Shown piece after piece: positions 9,514-19,387 of a stretch of 54,222 bases of DNA. A program made the position numbers and the translations under genes. Under the pieces are notes generated by a model. It saw only the letters and a program-made list of their open reading frames with translations, had not been told where the DNA came from and did not search any database. Source of the stretch: Armatimonadetes bacterium JP3_11 (GTDB lineage: Bacteria > Armatimonadota > Fimbriimonadia > Fimbriimonadales > GBS-DC); the NCBI GenBank assembly GCA_002254605.1, contig NKPV01000004.1, positions 1 through 54,222 on the forward strand, in the 5' to 3' direction. Position 1 is the stretch's first letter. Each line of letters begins with the position of its first letter.

Positions 9514-10389
9514 CTACTCCCGTCGTTGCACGCCGCGGGACGCTTTATCGTTGAGGGATTTGACCACCGCGTACAGCGAATCGCTGAGCCACCAGAGCCG
9601 TTCCACGCTGGGGGAGATACGCGCCGCGGGCAGGGCGCATTCCGTTTCAGAAAACAACTGCTCAATCGCGGCGCGTTTCGCATCGCCCGCCACCAGAAAC
9701 CAGACTCGGGGCGCCGCGTTCAACACGGGTAAGGTTAGCGTCAGGCGTTGATGGGGCGCTACCGGCGCACGGCTTGGAACCACCCAGCGCGTGGTCTCCT
9801 CCAAGGCAGGGTCGCCAGGGAATAACGAGGCGATGTGTCCATCGTCGCCCATTCCCAGCAGCACCAGGTCAAAAACTGGAACGGGAGCCTCCGCGCCGAA
9901 GTAGGCATGCAGTTCGGCTTCGTAGGCACGCGCGGCGTCCTCTGGGTTAGGGTAGTGCGTCGGCATCGGATGGATATTCTCGCGAGGAATCGGCGCTTTG
10001 CTCAACCACGCGGTGTACGCCAAAAAGTAGTTGCTTCGCGGATCCTCGTGGGGCACATAGCGCTCATCTCCCCAGAACAGGTGCACGCGCGACCAGTCCA
10101 ACCGACTTTGATAGTGGCGTGTGGCAAGCAGCAGGTAGAGCGTTTCCGGCGTCTTGCCTCCAGACAACGCAAGGCTACAGGTGGGCTGCTGCGTCAGTCG
10201 TGCTTCCAGCAACTCGACCAGCGCGTCCGCCACCAGTTGCCAGTCCAGAGGCAATATCGTCCCGCGAGGATGGCGTTGCCCGTGCCGAATGATTAATCGC
10301 AACACCACTCGCAGGTCGGGGGCTTCCTCCAGCATCTGTAAGAGTTGCTGGAATTGCTCGTCAGCGTTCTCCGCGCGCTGCGTCTCCAT
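9514..10389 (-). CDS. pgl: 6-phosphogluconolactonase
   Basis: LALSGGKTPETLYLLLA, HLFWGDERYVPHEDPRSNYFLA, DLVLLGMGDDGHIASLFPG. Confidence 0.93.
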   Translation of the reverse strand: METQRAENADEQFQQLLQMLEEAPDLRVVLRLIIRHGQRHPRGTILPLDWQLVADALVELLEARLTQQPTCSLALSGGKTPETLYLLLATRHYQSRLDWSRVHLFWGDERYVPHEDPRSNYFLAYTAWLSKAPIPRENIHPMPTHYPNPEDAARAYEAELHAYFGAEAPVPVFDLVLLGMGDDGHIASLFPGDPALEETTRWVVPSRAPVAPHQRLTLTLPVLNAAPRVWFLVAGDAKRAAIEQLFSETECALPAARISPSVERLWWLSDSLYAVVKSLNDKASRGVQRRE

Positions 10390-10416
10390 CTCGAGCAGAT
10401 TGTACCGTATGCGCCA

Positions 10417-11391
10417 CTACAACGACTGCGCCCCCAGCGTGACGGGCAGGCTAATGCGTTGTCCTTCGCGGAGGACAGTGATTGCGACGCGCTGGTTGGG
10501 CTGTGCGAAGTAAAGAGCGCGTGTGAGGTCTGCCGCGGTGCGGATGGGCTTCTCGTCGAACTGCACGACGATATCGCCTACAGCAATCCCTGCTCGCTGG
10601 GCAGGGCTATTCATCGCCACGCGCCGTACCACGACCCCTGTGGGCAGCCCTTGATAGTCGATGCCCAGCCAGGCGTGTTCGGCGCGTCCTTTGGTGCGCA
10701 GGTCGTTCACCACACGCCGTGCGATCTCCGAGGGCACGGCGAACCCAAACACCGCCACCGACGCCACAGGAGCCCCCTCTACCGAGGCTAACTCGCCCGT
10801 CATTACGCCGATCACGCGCCCCTGCGAATCCAGCAGCGGCGCGCCAGACTCTCCAGAGCCGACCGTGCCGTTGAACTGCAAGAGCAGCACCACACGCTGA
10901 TTATCGCGACGCACGCCGACACGGTCTTTGCCGCCCAGCGTGCCCACCGTTACACTCCCTTCCAGACCGCTTCTATTGCCTATCAGGATAACGGTAGAGC
11001 CAAGCGGCGCACGGTCCGACTCGCCCCAACTCAGCGCAGGGAGTTTAAGGGGAGTGTTCACTTGCAGCAATGCAAGCCCTGTGATATTGTCCACTCCTGC
11101 TACGCTGGCGACGACGGGTTCCCCGTCAGGCAAGTAGACCGTGACGCGGGTTTGCGTGCGCACCCCTTCCGCCGAGCAGACCACCCAGCCCGATGAATCG
11201 ATCAAAAACCCACTGCTGCGCGTTAGGCGTCCGCTCAGGCGCGCCTCGATGGTCACTACGGCGGGCAGGGCGCGCTCTACCACCTGGCTAATCTCCTGTC
11301 CTGCACGCTCCAGCAGCGACGGCTGCTGCGCGAATGCCCAAGTGAACAGCCATGCCGTACTAAAAAGAACAGATAATCGCATCGTTCGCAT
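10417..11391 (-). CDS. HtrA/Deg-like trypsin-fold protein with PDZ domain; catalytic His and Asp apparently lost
   Basis: Signal peptide MRTMRLSVLFSTAWLFTWAFAQ; trypsin-like core with GSGESGAPLLD; PDZ domain GVVVRRVAMNSPAQRAGIAVGDIVVQFDEKPI. Start refined to 11391. Confidence 0.85.
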   Translation of the reverse strand: MRTMRLSVLFSTAWLFTWAFAQQPSLLERAGQEISQVVERALPAVVTIEARLSGRLTRSSGFLIDSSGWVVCSAEGVRTQTRVTVYLPDGEPVVASVAGVDNITGLALLQVNTPLKLPALSWGESDRAPLGSTVILIGNRSGLEGSVTVGTLGGKDRVGVRRDNQRVVLLLQFNGTVGSGESGAPLLDSQGRVIGVMTGELASVEGAPVASVAVFGFAVPSEIARRVVNDLRTKGRAEHAWLGIDYQGLPTGVVVRRVAMNSPAQRAGIAVGDIVVQFDEKPIRTAADLTRALYFAQPNQRVAITVLREGQRISLPVTLGAQSL

Positions 11392-12160
11392 TCCTCTCGT
11401 TGTATGTCTCGGATGATGGCGTTCCGTAACGAATAGGTAGGTACTCCACCTGCAAACCGTAGTGTAGTTCGTACTGGCTAAGCGGTAAACTGGCGACGGC
11501 GAACGGTTCGGAGTTCCGCATTGAGGACTCACTCCCTCTTGGCGGCGATTCTGGGGGCATCGGGGTCCGCATTCTCGCAGCAAGCGTTGCTTGGGCAAGT
11601 TGCATTTCCGCACCCGCGCGGCTGGCTGGTTTCCGCGTAGTGGCGTCGCGCGTGCCGCGCTGTATTTTGCGGACAATATAGGGTTGAGGCGCGGTGGAAG
11701 TGATCGCTTTCGGCGCCGCTGGGCGCCCCCCCCGCTCTGGCGCGAAATAGGCTGTAGGCGGTTCCGTGGCTCTGAGCGACAGGTCTTGGTGGATAGCAGG
11801 CGCGTGTGCTATCGCGAACGCGGGAGCCTCCGTTTGAGGCGTACGGATAAGCCACGCGAGCCACGCAGCGACCAAAGCAACGGCGAAGCCTCCTGCATAG
11901 GCATAAGGTCGCCATATCGGCGCGTGCTTTACTGCCCCCTGCGCCGCCCGTCGCGCTTGAATCGCCGCCCACGGCACTTCGCACGCGGGTATGGGTTCGC
12001 TGCGTGCAGCGTGTAAGCCCTGCTGATACACCTGCTCCAGACGCCATGCACGCTGACATCGCACGCAGTGGGCGATATGCTTCTGGAGCGCACTCGGCAG
12101 GTCGTTCGCTCCGTTCGCTATCCAGCGTTGCACTGTACGGCAAGGGTGTTTTAGTCTCAT
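11360..12160 (-). CDS. Zinc-type anti-sigma factor, single TM
   Basis: HIAHCVRC (HxxxCxxC) anti-sigma motif, TM AGGFAVALVAAWLAWLI, overlaps the upstream ECF sigma gene. Confidence 0.85.
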   Translation of the reverse strand: MRLKHPCRTVQRWIANGANDLPSALQKHIAHCVRCQRAWRLEQVYQQGLHAARSEPIPACEVPWAAIQARRAAQGAVKHAPIWRPYAYAGGFAVALVAAWLAWLIRTPQTEAPAFAIAHAPAIHQDLSLRATEPPTAYFAPERGGRPAAPKAITSTAPQPYIVRKIQRGTRDATTRKPASRAGAEMQLAQATLAARMRTPMPPESPPRGSESSMRNSEPFAVASLPLSQYELHYGLQVEYLPIRYGTPSSETYNERNANDAIICSF

Positions 12161-12783
12161 TCCAGTTCTCCGATGGCTCGCAACAGCGGCTCTAATTTGG
12201 CTTTGAAGGCGCGTCGAGCGCGCATCACACGCAACTTAACAGCCCCCACACTCGCGCCCAAAATCTGCGCGATTTCCTCATAGTCCATCTCTTCCAGATC
12301 GCGCAGGATAATCAGTTGGCGATGATGTTCGGGCAGCTGATCCAGCGCGGTGTAGAACGCCTCCTGAAAAGCGCTCTGCTGTGTGGCTTCGATGGGGTCG
12401 GGCGCGTTGGGATGGCTCCATGCCAGTTTATGATCTGCTTCGCGTTCCAGCAGCACCTGCCGTCGGTGGCGCATGCGCGCTCGGTCGGTACAGAGGTTAA
12501 GGGCGATGCGCATCAGCCATGTGCTGAATCGGCTCTGCTCGCGGAAGGTGTGCAGGCGTTCGAACGCCTTGAGGAACACATCCTGCACGATGTCTTCCGC
12601 TTCATCGATATTGCGCGTGGAGCGGTACACGACTCGAAAAATCGGTTGTCGGTAGCGCAGGTACAGCTCTTCCATCGCGGCGCTGTCGCCTGCACGGGCT
12701 TTCGCTGCCAGTTGCTCGTCGGTGAGCGTGCGGTCTACCGCTCCAGCGTACAGGTTATCCATCGCTAACGCCCGATCCATCAC
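12157..12783 (-). CDS. ECF-type RNA polymerase sigma factor
   Basis: RNIDEAEDIVQDVFLKAFERLHTFREQSRFSTWLMRIALNLCTD and LPEHHRQLIILRDLEEMDYEEIAQILGASVGAVKLRVMRARRAFK. Confidence 0.95.
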   Translation of the reverse strand: MMDRALAMDNLYAGAVDRTLTDEQLAAKARAGDSAAMEELYLRYRQPIFRVVYRSTRNIDEAEDIVQDVFLKAFERLHTFREQSRFSTWLMRIALNLCTDRARMRHRRQVLLEREADHKLAWSHPNAPDPIEATQQSAFQEAFYTALDQLPEHHRQLIILRDLEEMDYEEIAQILGASVGAVKLRVMRARRAFKAKLEPLLRAIGELE

Positions 12784-12795
12784 ATCGTCTGACGC

Positions 12796-14286
12796 TTATC
12801 CTTCTAAAGCGTTTCGGGAGAGCGTCGCCTGCAACACGCGTCGCGTTTGCGGCGTGATGCGCGCACGCGCGGCAATCGTATAGCCCGGAATCCACAAGAT
12901 ACCTACCTCGTCGCAAAGCAGCGGCAGCCGTCGGCGCTGCGCTTTGGGAATTTTGCGGTCGATGAAGATGTCGCTGAGCTTCTTCGGCGCGGTCATGCCT
13001 AACGGCTGGAACCGCTCGCCCCGTCGCCCATTCCGCACAACAAGCTGCCCCCGAACCGCATCGGCATCAAAACATACCTCCAGGCTCTGAGCGTCCCCGC
13101 ACGACACGACCTCGCTCAGCCCACCAGGGACGCTTATCTCGCGAATCAGCAGCCACGCACCCGCTTGGGGAATGAACAACGGAGTACCGAGAACAACGGG
13201 ATACTCGAACGATTCGGGTTCGGAGCGATCTTCGTGGAGGGTCAAAGCGTTCTCGTCGGTGGTCAGGCGCAGGCGGTCGCTCAGCTGCCAAGAGGTACGC
13301 TGTCCACGCAGCGCCGCACCGCGGATACCTTCCAGAATCTCGAAGGGGGGCAGGTTTAGCGTCCCCAGATGCGGACGGAGCCACTCACGCAGTAGCCGAC
13401 GCTGAAGCGCGGGGTGGAGTCGGGTAAAAGAGAGCCGCGGAATCCGAGCAACGCTCCCTCTCCCTATGCCTTCCGCTTCGGCGACATAAGCGGGGGTCTG
13501 CAGGCGAGTAGGCTCCCCCCATTCGGCACGGGCAAGGGATTGTGGAGAGGCATAAATCGCCTTCAAGACTTCCTGCACCTGATGGTCCCACCACGCCTCC
13601 TCGTCTTCCAAAATGGCAGCAAGGCGGAGCAAATGGTTCTCAAAAGCGGGCGCCATCGACCGCATGAGGGGGATTAACTCCGCTCGAACGCGGCGGCGCA
13701 TTTGATGGGGGTCTAAGTTCGTGCTGTCGAACACGGTCGGCAGGTTCTGCTCGGCGCAGTAGCGATGGGTCTGTTCGCGCGTGGCATCAAGTAGGGGGCG
13801 GATAATACGGTCGCGCCGATATGGCATCCCACACAAGCCACGCGGTCCAGTGCCCCGCAGCAGGTTGATGAGAATCGTCTCAATCTGGTCATCTTGGGTG
13901 TGCGCCAGTGCGACGGCGACGGCGTTTAGCTCGGCAGCGAGCCGTTCGAAGAAAGCGTAGCGTGCGTCGCGCCCGGCTTCCTCCAGCGATACTTTGCGTG
14001 CTTTTGCAAGGGCAGGCACATCGACCCGCTCCACATGCAGCGGAATTCCGAGCCGTTCGCACACCGCGCGGCACACTTCGACATCGGCGTCGGCTTCGGG
14101 GCGCATGCCGTGATGCAAGTGTGCCGCATGGATTTGGAGATGGAACTCCTCTTGCAGGCGGGTCATCAGGTGCAGCAATGCCGTGGAGTCCGCCCCGCCC
14201 GAATAGCCCACAATCACCACGCCCCCTTCGGGCGGTAGCAAGCCCCGTTCACGGATTGTGGCGCGGACGCGCTGCAGAATCTCCAT
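12796..14286 (-). CDS. tilS: tRNA(Ile)-lysidine synthase
   Basis: PP-loop GYSGGADSTALLHLM; IHAAHLHHGMRPEADADVEVCRAVCERLGIPLHVERVDV; HTQDDQIETILINLLRGTGPRGLCGM. Start refined to 14286. Confidence 0.93.
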   Translation of the reverse strand: MEILQRVRATIRERGLLPPEGGVVIVGYSGGADSTALLHLMTRLQEEFHLQIHAAHLHHGMRPEADADVEVCRAVCERLGIPLHVERVDVPALAKARKVSLEEAGRDARYAFFERLAAELNAVAVALAHTQDDQIETILINLLRGTGPRGLCGMPYRRDRIIRPLLDATREQTHRYCAEQNLPTVFDSTNLDPHQMRRRVRAELIPLMRSMAPAFENHLLRLAAILEDEEAWWDHQVQEVLKAIYASPQSLARAEWGEPTRLQTPAYVAEAEGIGRGSVARIPRLSFTRLHPALQRRLLREWLRPHLGTLNLPPFEILEGIRGAALRGQRTSWQLSDRLRLTTDENALTLHEDRSEPESFEYPVVLGTPLFIPQAGAWLLIREISVPGGLSEVVSCGDAQSLEVCFDADAVRGQLVVRNGRRGERFQPLGMTAPKKLSDIFIDRKIPKAQRRRLPLLCDEVGILWIPGYTIAARARITPQTRRVLQATLSRNALEG

Positions 14287-14290
14287 CGGT

Positions 14291-15211
14291 TTAGTAGGCG
14301 CGCCAGTGGCGGCGGATGAGGTCGCGCGTTTTGCGCACCCCTTCAATCGGGTCGTCTTCGCCCGCATATTCGATGGAGAGTGCGCCGACATAGCTGGCAA
14401 GGCGCAAGATGCTCAACACGCGCCCATACTCGATCGTGGTTTCCTCGCCGCGTGCATCAAAGGCGAAACTCTTTGCGTGCGCGTGGAAGGCGTAAGGGGC
14501 AAGCATGCGCGCCGCGTCGTAGAGGCGTTCGGGCGCGCCGTGCCCAAAGTCGTAGCACACACCCACCCAGCGGGGGTCGCTCATGCGAATCAAGTGGAGC
14601 AGCGTCTCGGGGCGTTTGCCGATACCTTCGCGGTTCTCGATCGTGATTCGCACACGCCGACGACGGGCTTCGGGCAACAACCGTTGCAGGAACAGCGCCG
14701 CGCGTTCCAGCAGCTCCTCATCGCGCTCGCTGGTCAGGTGTAATCGAATCAGGGGGGCTTGCAGAATCGCCGCCGCGTGCAAACGCTCGGTTAACTCGTC
14801 CAGTCGACGGCTTAGGGTGGTCTCGTCGCTGAGGTTCACTGGCTCCGACACCATCACGCCGGTAATCGCGATGCCGTGCCGATGATAGGTCTCGCGTAGG
14901 TTTTCGAGATAACGCGGATGGAGGCTACTTAGGTAGCGGTCGCTGAGACTGACGCCTTGAATATCGAGCTCGTGGAGTACGGCGCAGCAGGTCTCCAGAG
15001 TGATCTGCCCCGTCTCCAGCAGGGGGTGCAGGGCGCGGGTTTCGCAACTGAGAATCGGCATCAGGGGCGCTGGTTTTGGCTCGCCGCGCTCTATCAGTTC
15101 GCTCACCCGCTCCAGTTTCTCGAAGACGCCCCCAAAACCTGCATTCACCAGCGAGCGCAACCCCTCGCGCAGAAAATCGCGTCGACTGGTGGGCTTGTCG
15201 TGTCGGCTCAT
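14291..15211 (-). CDS. Sugar phosphate isomerase/epimerase
   Basis: TIM-barrel family motifs VRITIENREGIGKRPETLLHLIR, VGVCYDFGHGAPE, YAFHAHAKSF, VGALSIEYAGEDDPIEG. Confidence 0.85.
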   Translation of the reverse strand: MSRHDKPTSRRDFLREGLRSLVNAGFGGVFEKLERVSELIERGEPKPAPLMPILSCETRALHPLLETGQITLETCCAVLHELDIQGVSLSDRYLSSLHPRYLENLRETYHRHGIAITGVMVSEPVNLSDETTLSRRLDELTERLHAAAILQAPLIRLHLTSERDEELLERAALFLQRLLPEARRRRVRITIENREGIGKRPETLLHLIRMSDPRWVGVCYDFGHGAPERLYDAARMLAPYAFHAHAKSFAFDARGEETTIEYGRVLSILRLASYVGALSIEYAGEDDPIEGVRKTRDLIRRHWRAY

Positions 15212-15300
15212 CCAAGTTGATTATACCCTATGCCTATGCATCCCACAACATCGCAGGGTGCGCACAGGAACTCCAGCCCAATGAGAGAATTAAGTTGCTT

Positions 15301-16893
15301 ATGCATCTGATTTACGGCGCGCCGATTTATACTTTCTGGAACGAACAACCGATTGCGGAAGCGATGGTGGTGCGCGAAGGGCGCATCGTGGCGGTCGGCG
15401 CAAAAGGCGACCTTGCAGCGCGCTACCCCGACGCGAAACGCATCGCAGTAGACGGCAAAGCGATTATCCCTGCCTTCAACGACTGTCATATGCACATTTT
15501 ACCGTTGGGCATCGACTTGGGCAAAGCCGACCTGCGTGGCTGTACTCATGTCGCCGAGATTCAGCACCGGCTTCGGGCGTGGATGGACGCCCACCCCGAT
15601 GCGCCGTGGATTTTGGGACGTGCCTACGACCAGAATCTGCTGCCCGACGGCAAGCACCTCACCCGCCACGATTTGGACGCCGTGTGCGCCGAAAAACCGA
15701 TTTACCTCAACCATGTAAGCAAGCACGGAGCGGCGGTGAACACCCTCGCGTTGCACATCGCAGGGATTACGCGCGATACGCCTGACCCCGACGACGGCGT
15801 CATCGTGCGCGATGAGCACGGTGAGCCGACCGGCATCCTGCTGGAAAGTGCGGCGGGGTTGGTATCCCGGCACATCCCCAAACCACAAGGCGCGGAGTTG
15901 ACACGGGCGGTGCATCGCGCATGCGAAGACTTGGCGCGACGCGGAATCCTTGCTGCAAGCGACGCCTCCACGGGCTGGCTCGACCTCAACGCCGAACTAA
16001 CCGCCTACACCCAAGCGTTGGAAGAGGGCGCGCCCGTGCGCATGACCCTGATGCCCCTGTACGAAGTCGCCCAGCGCGCAGGATGGCTGGACAACCACGA
16101 ACAGTCAGGCGAAGCCGCGGGTTTCAGTCCCCAGCCCCCCGCGCCTCACCCCGACCTGCGCTGGGGCAGCGTGAAACTGTTCGCAGACGGCGCGTTCACC
16201 ACCCGCACCGCCGCCCTACGCCACCCCTACGCCGACACCCCCACCACCGGCGTGCTGATGTATGAACCCGAAGACCTCATCCAGCGCATCGTTAATGTGC
16301 ATCGCGCTGGATGGCAGTGCGCGGTGCACGCAATTGGCGACTACGCGATCGAACTCGTTTTGCAAGGCTACCGCCGCGCATTGGAGACCTATCCGCGTCC
16401 CCATCATCGGCATCGCATCGAACATGCGATGCTTATGGCAGACGACCTGCTCGCGGAGATGCAAGCGCTGGGCGTGGTGGTTGTGCCACAGCCTGAGTTC
16501 CTCTGGTGGCTTACGGGCGCATATCTGAAGGGCTTAGGGGAGCGCGCCGTGTCGCTGATGCCGTTCCGCAGCTGGTTGCAGGCAGGCGTGGCGATGGGCT
16601 TCAGCTCCGACCAGCCCGTCGTGCCCGGAGACCCCATCGTGGGCTGGCGCGCCGCCGTGACCCGCACCAGCCGCGACGGAACCTGTCTCAACCCCGAAGA
16701 GAGACTGGATCCGCTGAGCGCGCTGCAGATGTTTACCGTGGGTGCTGCATACGCCACCTGCGACAACGAAATCGGGACGCTTGCCCCCGGCAAACAGGCG
16801 CGATTCGTCGTGCTGTCGCACCCACCCGAACACATCGCCGAAGCCGAGGTGCAGGTCGTTACGACCAGTTGGGAACTGCTACGCACGGGATAG
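15301..16893 (+). CDS. Amidohydrolase family protein (YtcJ-like)
   Basis: IIPAFNDCHMHILPLGIDL, HRHRIEHAMLM, MGFSSDQPV, TVGAAYATCDNEIGTLAPGKQARFVVL. Confidence 0.9.
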   Translation: MHLIYGAPIYTFWNEQPIAEAMVVREGRIVAVGAKGDLAARYPDAKRIAVDGKAIIPAFNDCHMHILPLGIDLGKADLRGCTHVAEIQHRLRAWMDAHPDAPWILGRAYDQNLLPDGKHLTRHDLDAVCAEKPIYLNHVSKHGAAVNTLALHIAGITRDTPDPDDGVIVRDEHGEPTGILLESAAGLVSRHIPKPQGAELTRAVHRACEDLARRGILAASDASTGWLDLNAELTAYTQALEEGAPVRMTLMPLYEVAQRAGWLDNHEQSGEAAGFSPQPPAPHPDLRWGSVKLFADGAFTTRTAALRHPYADTPTTGVLMYEPEDLIQRIVNVHRAGWQCAVHAIGDYAIELVLQGYRRALETYPRPHHRHRIEHAMLMADDLLAEMQALGVVVVPQPEFLWWLTGAYLKGLGERAVSLMPFRSWLQAGVAMGFSSDQPVVPGDPIVGWRAAVTRTSRDGTCLNPEERLDPLSALQMFTVGAAYATCDNEIGTLAPGKQARFVVLSHPPEHIAEAEVQVVTTSWELLRTG

Positions 16894-16902
16894 AGAATAA
16901 GA

Positions 16903-17787
16903 CTACTTCCCAGTCTCCTCTGCCTGCACCGCCTTGAGCATAAAGTTCACCAACAGCGCATAGAACTCTTCGGGGCGCTCGTAGCGGGCTTGCACATGCT
17001 CGCACCCCTCCGCCCACCAGAGTTGCTTAGGTTCACGCGCTGCCTGAAACAGCCGTTCCGCGTGGCGCGGCGGGATGAGCTGGTCGCGTGTGCCGTGTAT
17101 CAACAGCACGGGGCGCGGCGCGATATGCCCGATAATGTCTTCAGGCGCGACCTTGGAAGGGGCGCGACGCGTGTAGAACCGCCCAATCCAGAGCGTGGGG
17201 TGCAATAAAATGGACGCCTTCCCTACCGCGTTGCGCCACCAGTCCTTCACGGCGTCATTGAGCCGCGCATACGCCGAATCCGCCGCCACCGCGCGAATGC
17301 GTGTATCTTCCGCCGCCGCCAACAAGCTCGCCGCGCCTCCCATCGAGGCGCCATACACCACCACTGGCAAATGCGGAGCGGTGCGACACGCGAAATCGAC
17401 CGCCGACAACACATCGAGACGCTCCAGATCGCCAATCGTACAGAGATCGCCCTCGCTTTTGCCCATCGCCCGAAAGTCAAACACAAGGCAGTGAAACCCC
17501 GCATGCCACAACTCCTTCGCTACAGGCAACGGCTCACACCGATTCATCAGGTAACCATGGCAAAGAATCGCAATCCCAACGGGCTTGGGATTGGGAATCC
17601 ACCAGCCGTGGAGGCGGATCCCGTCCCGCGAGGGGAACGCTACATTCTGGTAGGGGAGTCCCATATCGCGCGGGGTCATGAAAAACGGCGTCCGCGGCGG
17701 GCGCAGCGTGGCGCGTGTCGCCAGATAGTTCGCCAACAACCACACCCCCAGCGCCAATCCAACGCCAACAACCAACACAAGCCCCAT
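16903..17787 (-). CDS. Alpha/beta hydrolase with N-terminal membrane anchor
   Basis: VYGASMGGAASLLAA nucleophile elbow; PVLLIHGTRDQLIPPRHAERLF. Start refined to ATG 17787. Confidence 0.88.
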   Translation of the reverse strand: MGLVLVVGVGLALGVWLLANYLATRATLRPPRTPFFMTPRDMGLPYQNVAFPSRDGIRLHGWWIPNPKPVGIAILCHGYLMNRCEPLPVAKELWHAGFHCLVFDFRAMGKSEGDLCTIGDLERLDVLSAVDFACRTAPHLPVVVYGASMGGAASLLAAAEDTRIRAVAADSAYARLNDAVKDWWRNAVGKASILLHPTLWIGRFYTRRAPSKVAPEDIIGHIAPRPVLLIHGTRDQLIPPRHAERLFQAAREPKQLWWAEGCEHVQARYERPEEFYALLVNFMLKAVQAEETGK

Positions 17788-17848
17788 GGCATAAAGTATA
17801 CTGCATTGCAAGCGAATTGAGTATTCTGTTCTGCACTGGCACACTGAC

Positions 17849-17877
17849 TTGAAAACTCTGAAAAAATAGGGTATAAT
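17849..17877 (+). promoter_or_regulatory. Sigma-70-type promoter
   Basis: TTGAAA (17849-17854), 17-nt spacer, TATAAT (17872-17877), followed by AAAGGAGG Shine-Dalgarno and ATG at 17905. Confidence 0.85.
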
Positions 17878-17904
17878 TAAGAGGTGTAGCAAAGGAGGCG
17901 AGTT

Positions 17905-18558
17905 ATGCGATACTACCAACTTGTAGTTGGGACTTTGCTGTTAGCGGCAGTGGCGACCCGACCTGCGGTCGCACAGAACCCGTTCGTCTACTTCGCAGGC
18001 AACCCTGCGAATGCCTGGTACACTGTCGGCGGTACTTGCGCAAGCCCAACGCTCACGGCGACCTACCTATTCTTCATTTCAGGCGATGTGGGAAGCGCAG
18101 GGCTCCCCGCGCGTTGGACGGCGCTGCCTTTCGAAATCTGCGCGCCGATGACCTTTGATTCGATCGTGTACATGCCCGGTCTTACGACCGGCGCCCCGAA
18201 CCTGCGCATCTGGATTACTGGCGCCCAAAACACTGCCAACGGTCCCGAGCCGAACTTGAACGACATCAAGTTCGCCGGCGACTTCGGAGCGTATCCGGGG
18301 GATCCGCCCGTACTCTCGGACGACCAGTCGATTCTCACTTATTACGGCGGCACAACCAACTTCACCTATCTGCGCACGACGCCGTTGGGACAGAGCATCA
18401 CCTTGCAGCCGGGCTTGTACTTCGCGATTATCGTGGGCGACGAGGACTTTGCCAATGTGGGACCGCTTGACTCCTATATCGCGTTGGGCATGGGCGCTCC
18501 GGGCGGTCCGCGGCTCGCGCGAATCGGCACGGCAGACGAACTGCCTCAGCCGATTTAA
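17905..18558 (+). CDS. Secreted protein of unknown function, probably 3'-truncated by a junction near 18505-18522
   Basis: Signal peptide MRYYQLVVGTLLLAAVATRPAVA; the last ~14 codons overlap, out of frame, pseudopilin-family sequence. Confidence 0.7.
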   Translation: MRYYQLVVGTLLLAAVATRPAVAQNPFVYFAGNPANAWYTVGGTCASPTLTATYLFFISGDVGSAGLPARWTALPFEICAPMTFDSIVYMPGLTTGAPNLRIWITGAQNTANGPEPNLNDIKFAGDFGAYPGDPPVLSDDQSILTYYGGTTNFTYLRTTPLGQSITLQPGLYFAIIVGDEDFANVGPLDSYIALGMGAPGGPRLARIGTADELPQPI

Positions 18559-19381
18559 CCAAGTGTCCCGCGCGGTGGTGATGTACACCAGCGACTACGA
18601 CACCACCCAGCCCTTGACCCAGTGGTTTGCCTCGTTTGCTGGTCAGGATAACTGCAACGACCGTATCTTGGCGCAGCTGTTGATGCCCTATGTGAAGAAC
18701 TGGCAGATGTTCCGCTGCCCTTCGGACCCGCAGGCAACCGACTCGATTCTGGATGCATGCCCGGCAGATAACGAAGCACCGCCCACCCAGCAGTGCATCC
18801 GCGAGTACCGCTGGGCGTTGAAAACGAACCTCGGCTACAACTATGTGTATCTCTCCCCGATTATGCGGAATGCGCAGACGAACCAGTGGTACAACAAACC
18901 CGCCACGGATGCGCAAATCGGGCGCCCTGCTCAGACGGTGCTATTTGTAGACAGCATCTGGTGGCGCGATCCCAGATCTCGTCAACCGCTCTGCGGCGGC
19001 AACTGGGTGATCATGCCGCCATGCCGTATCTACCGTAACCAGGCGGGACAAAATGTGGACACATTCACTCTCGTGCGTAGCGAGTGCGATAGTGGACGCG
19101 CGAACGGCTGGTACGACTACCAGGGCAACTCGTGCGGGGTGGGGGCGCGCCCTGCTTGCTGGCGCCTGCAGACCGCGACGGGCTGGTACACCTGGATGGA
19201 GTTCGGCGGTACTTGGCCCTTCCACCGACGCGAGCGCATGATGGTCGCGTTTGTCGATGGTCACGCGAAGCCGTATCGCCCTTCTCAACTCACTCAGGGC
19301 TGCGACGCGCGACCGCAGTGCGGCGGATTTGTGCTGGATCCCGAAGAGTATCTGTGGGATCTGGACGACTACGGGCGGTGA
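18514..19381 (+). pseudogene. DUF1559-type pseudopilin-like gene lacking its N-terminal prepilin segment
   Basis: RESARQTNCLSRFNQVSRAVVMYTSDYDTTQP...FRCPSDPQA...PFHRRERMMVAFVDGHAKP (H-X9-DG). No FTLIELLVV-type N-terminus precedes it in any frame. Confidence 0.75.
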
Positions 19382-19387
19382 TGCGCG

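Noticed and set aside
15076-15300. N-terminal 75 aa of ORF 15076..16893
   Set aside because: Overlaps the divergent 14291..15211 gene and lacks family similarity; family-like sequence begins at MHLIYGAP (15301).
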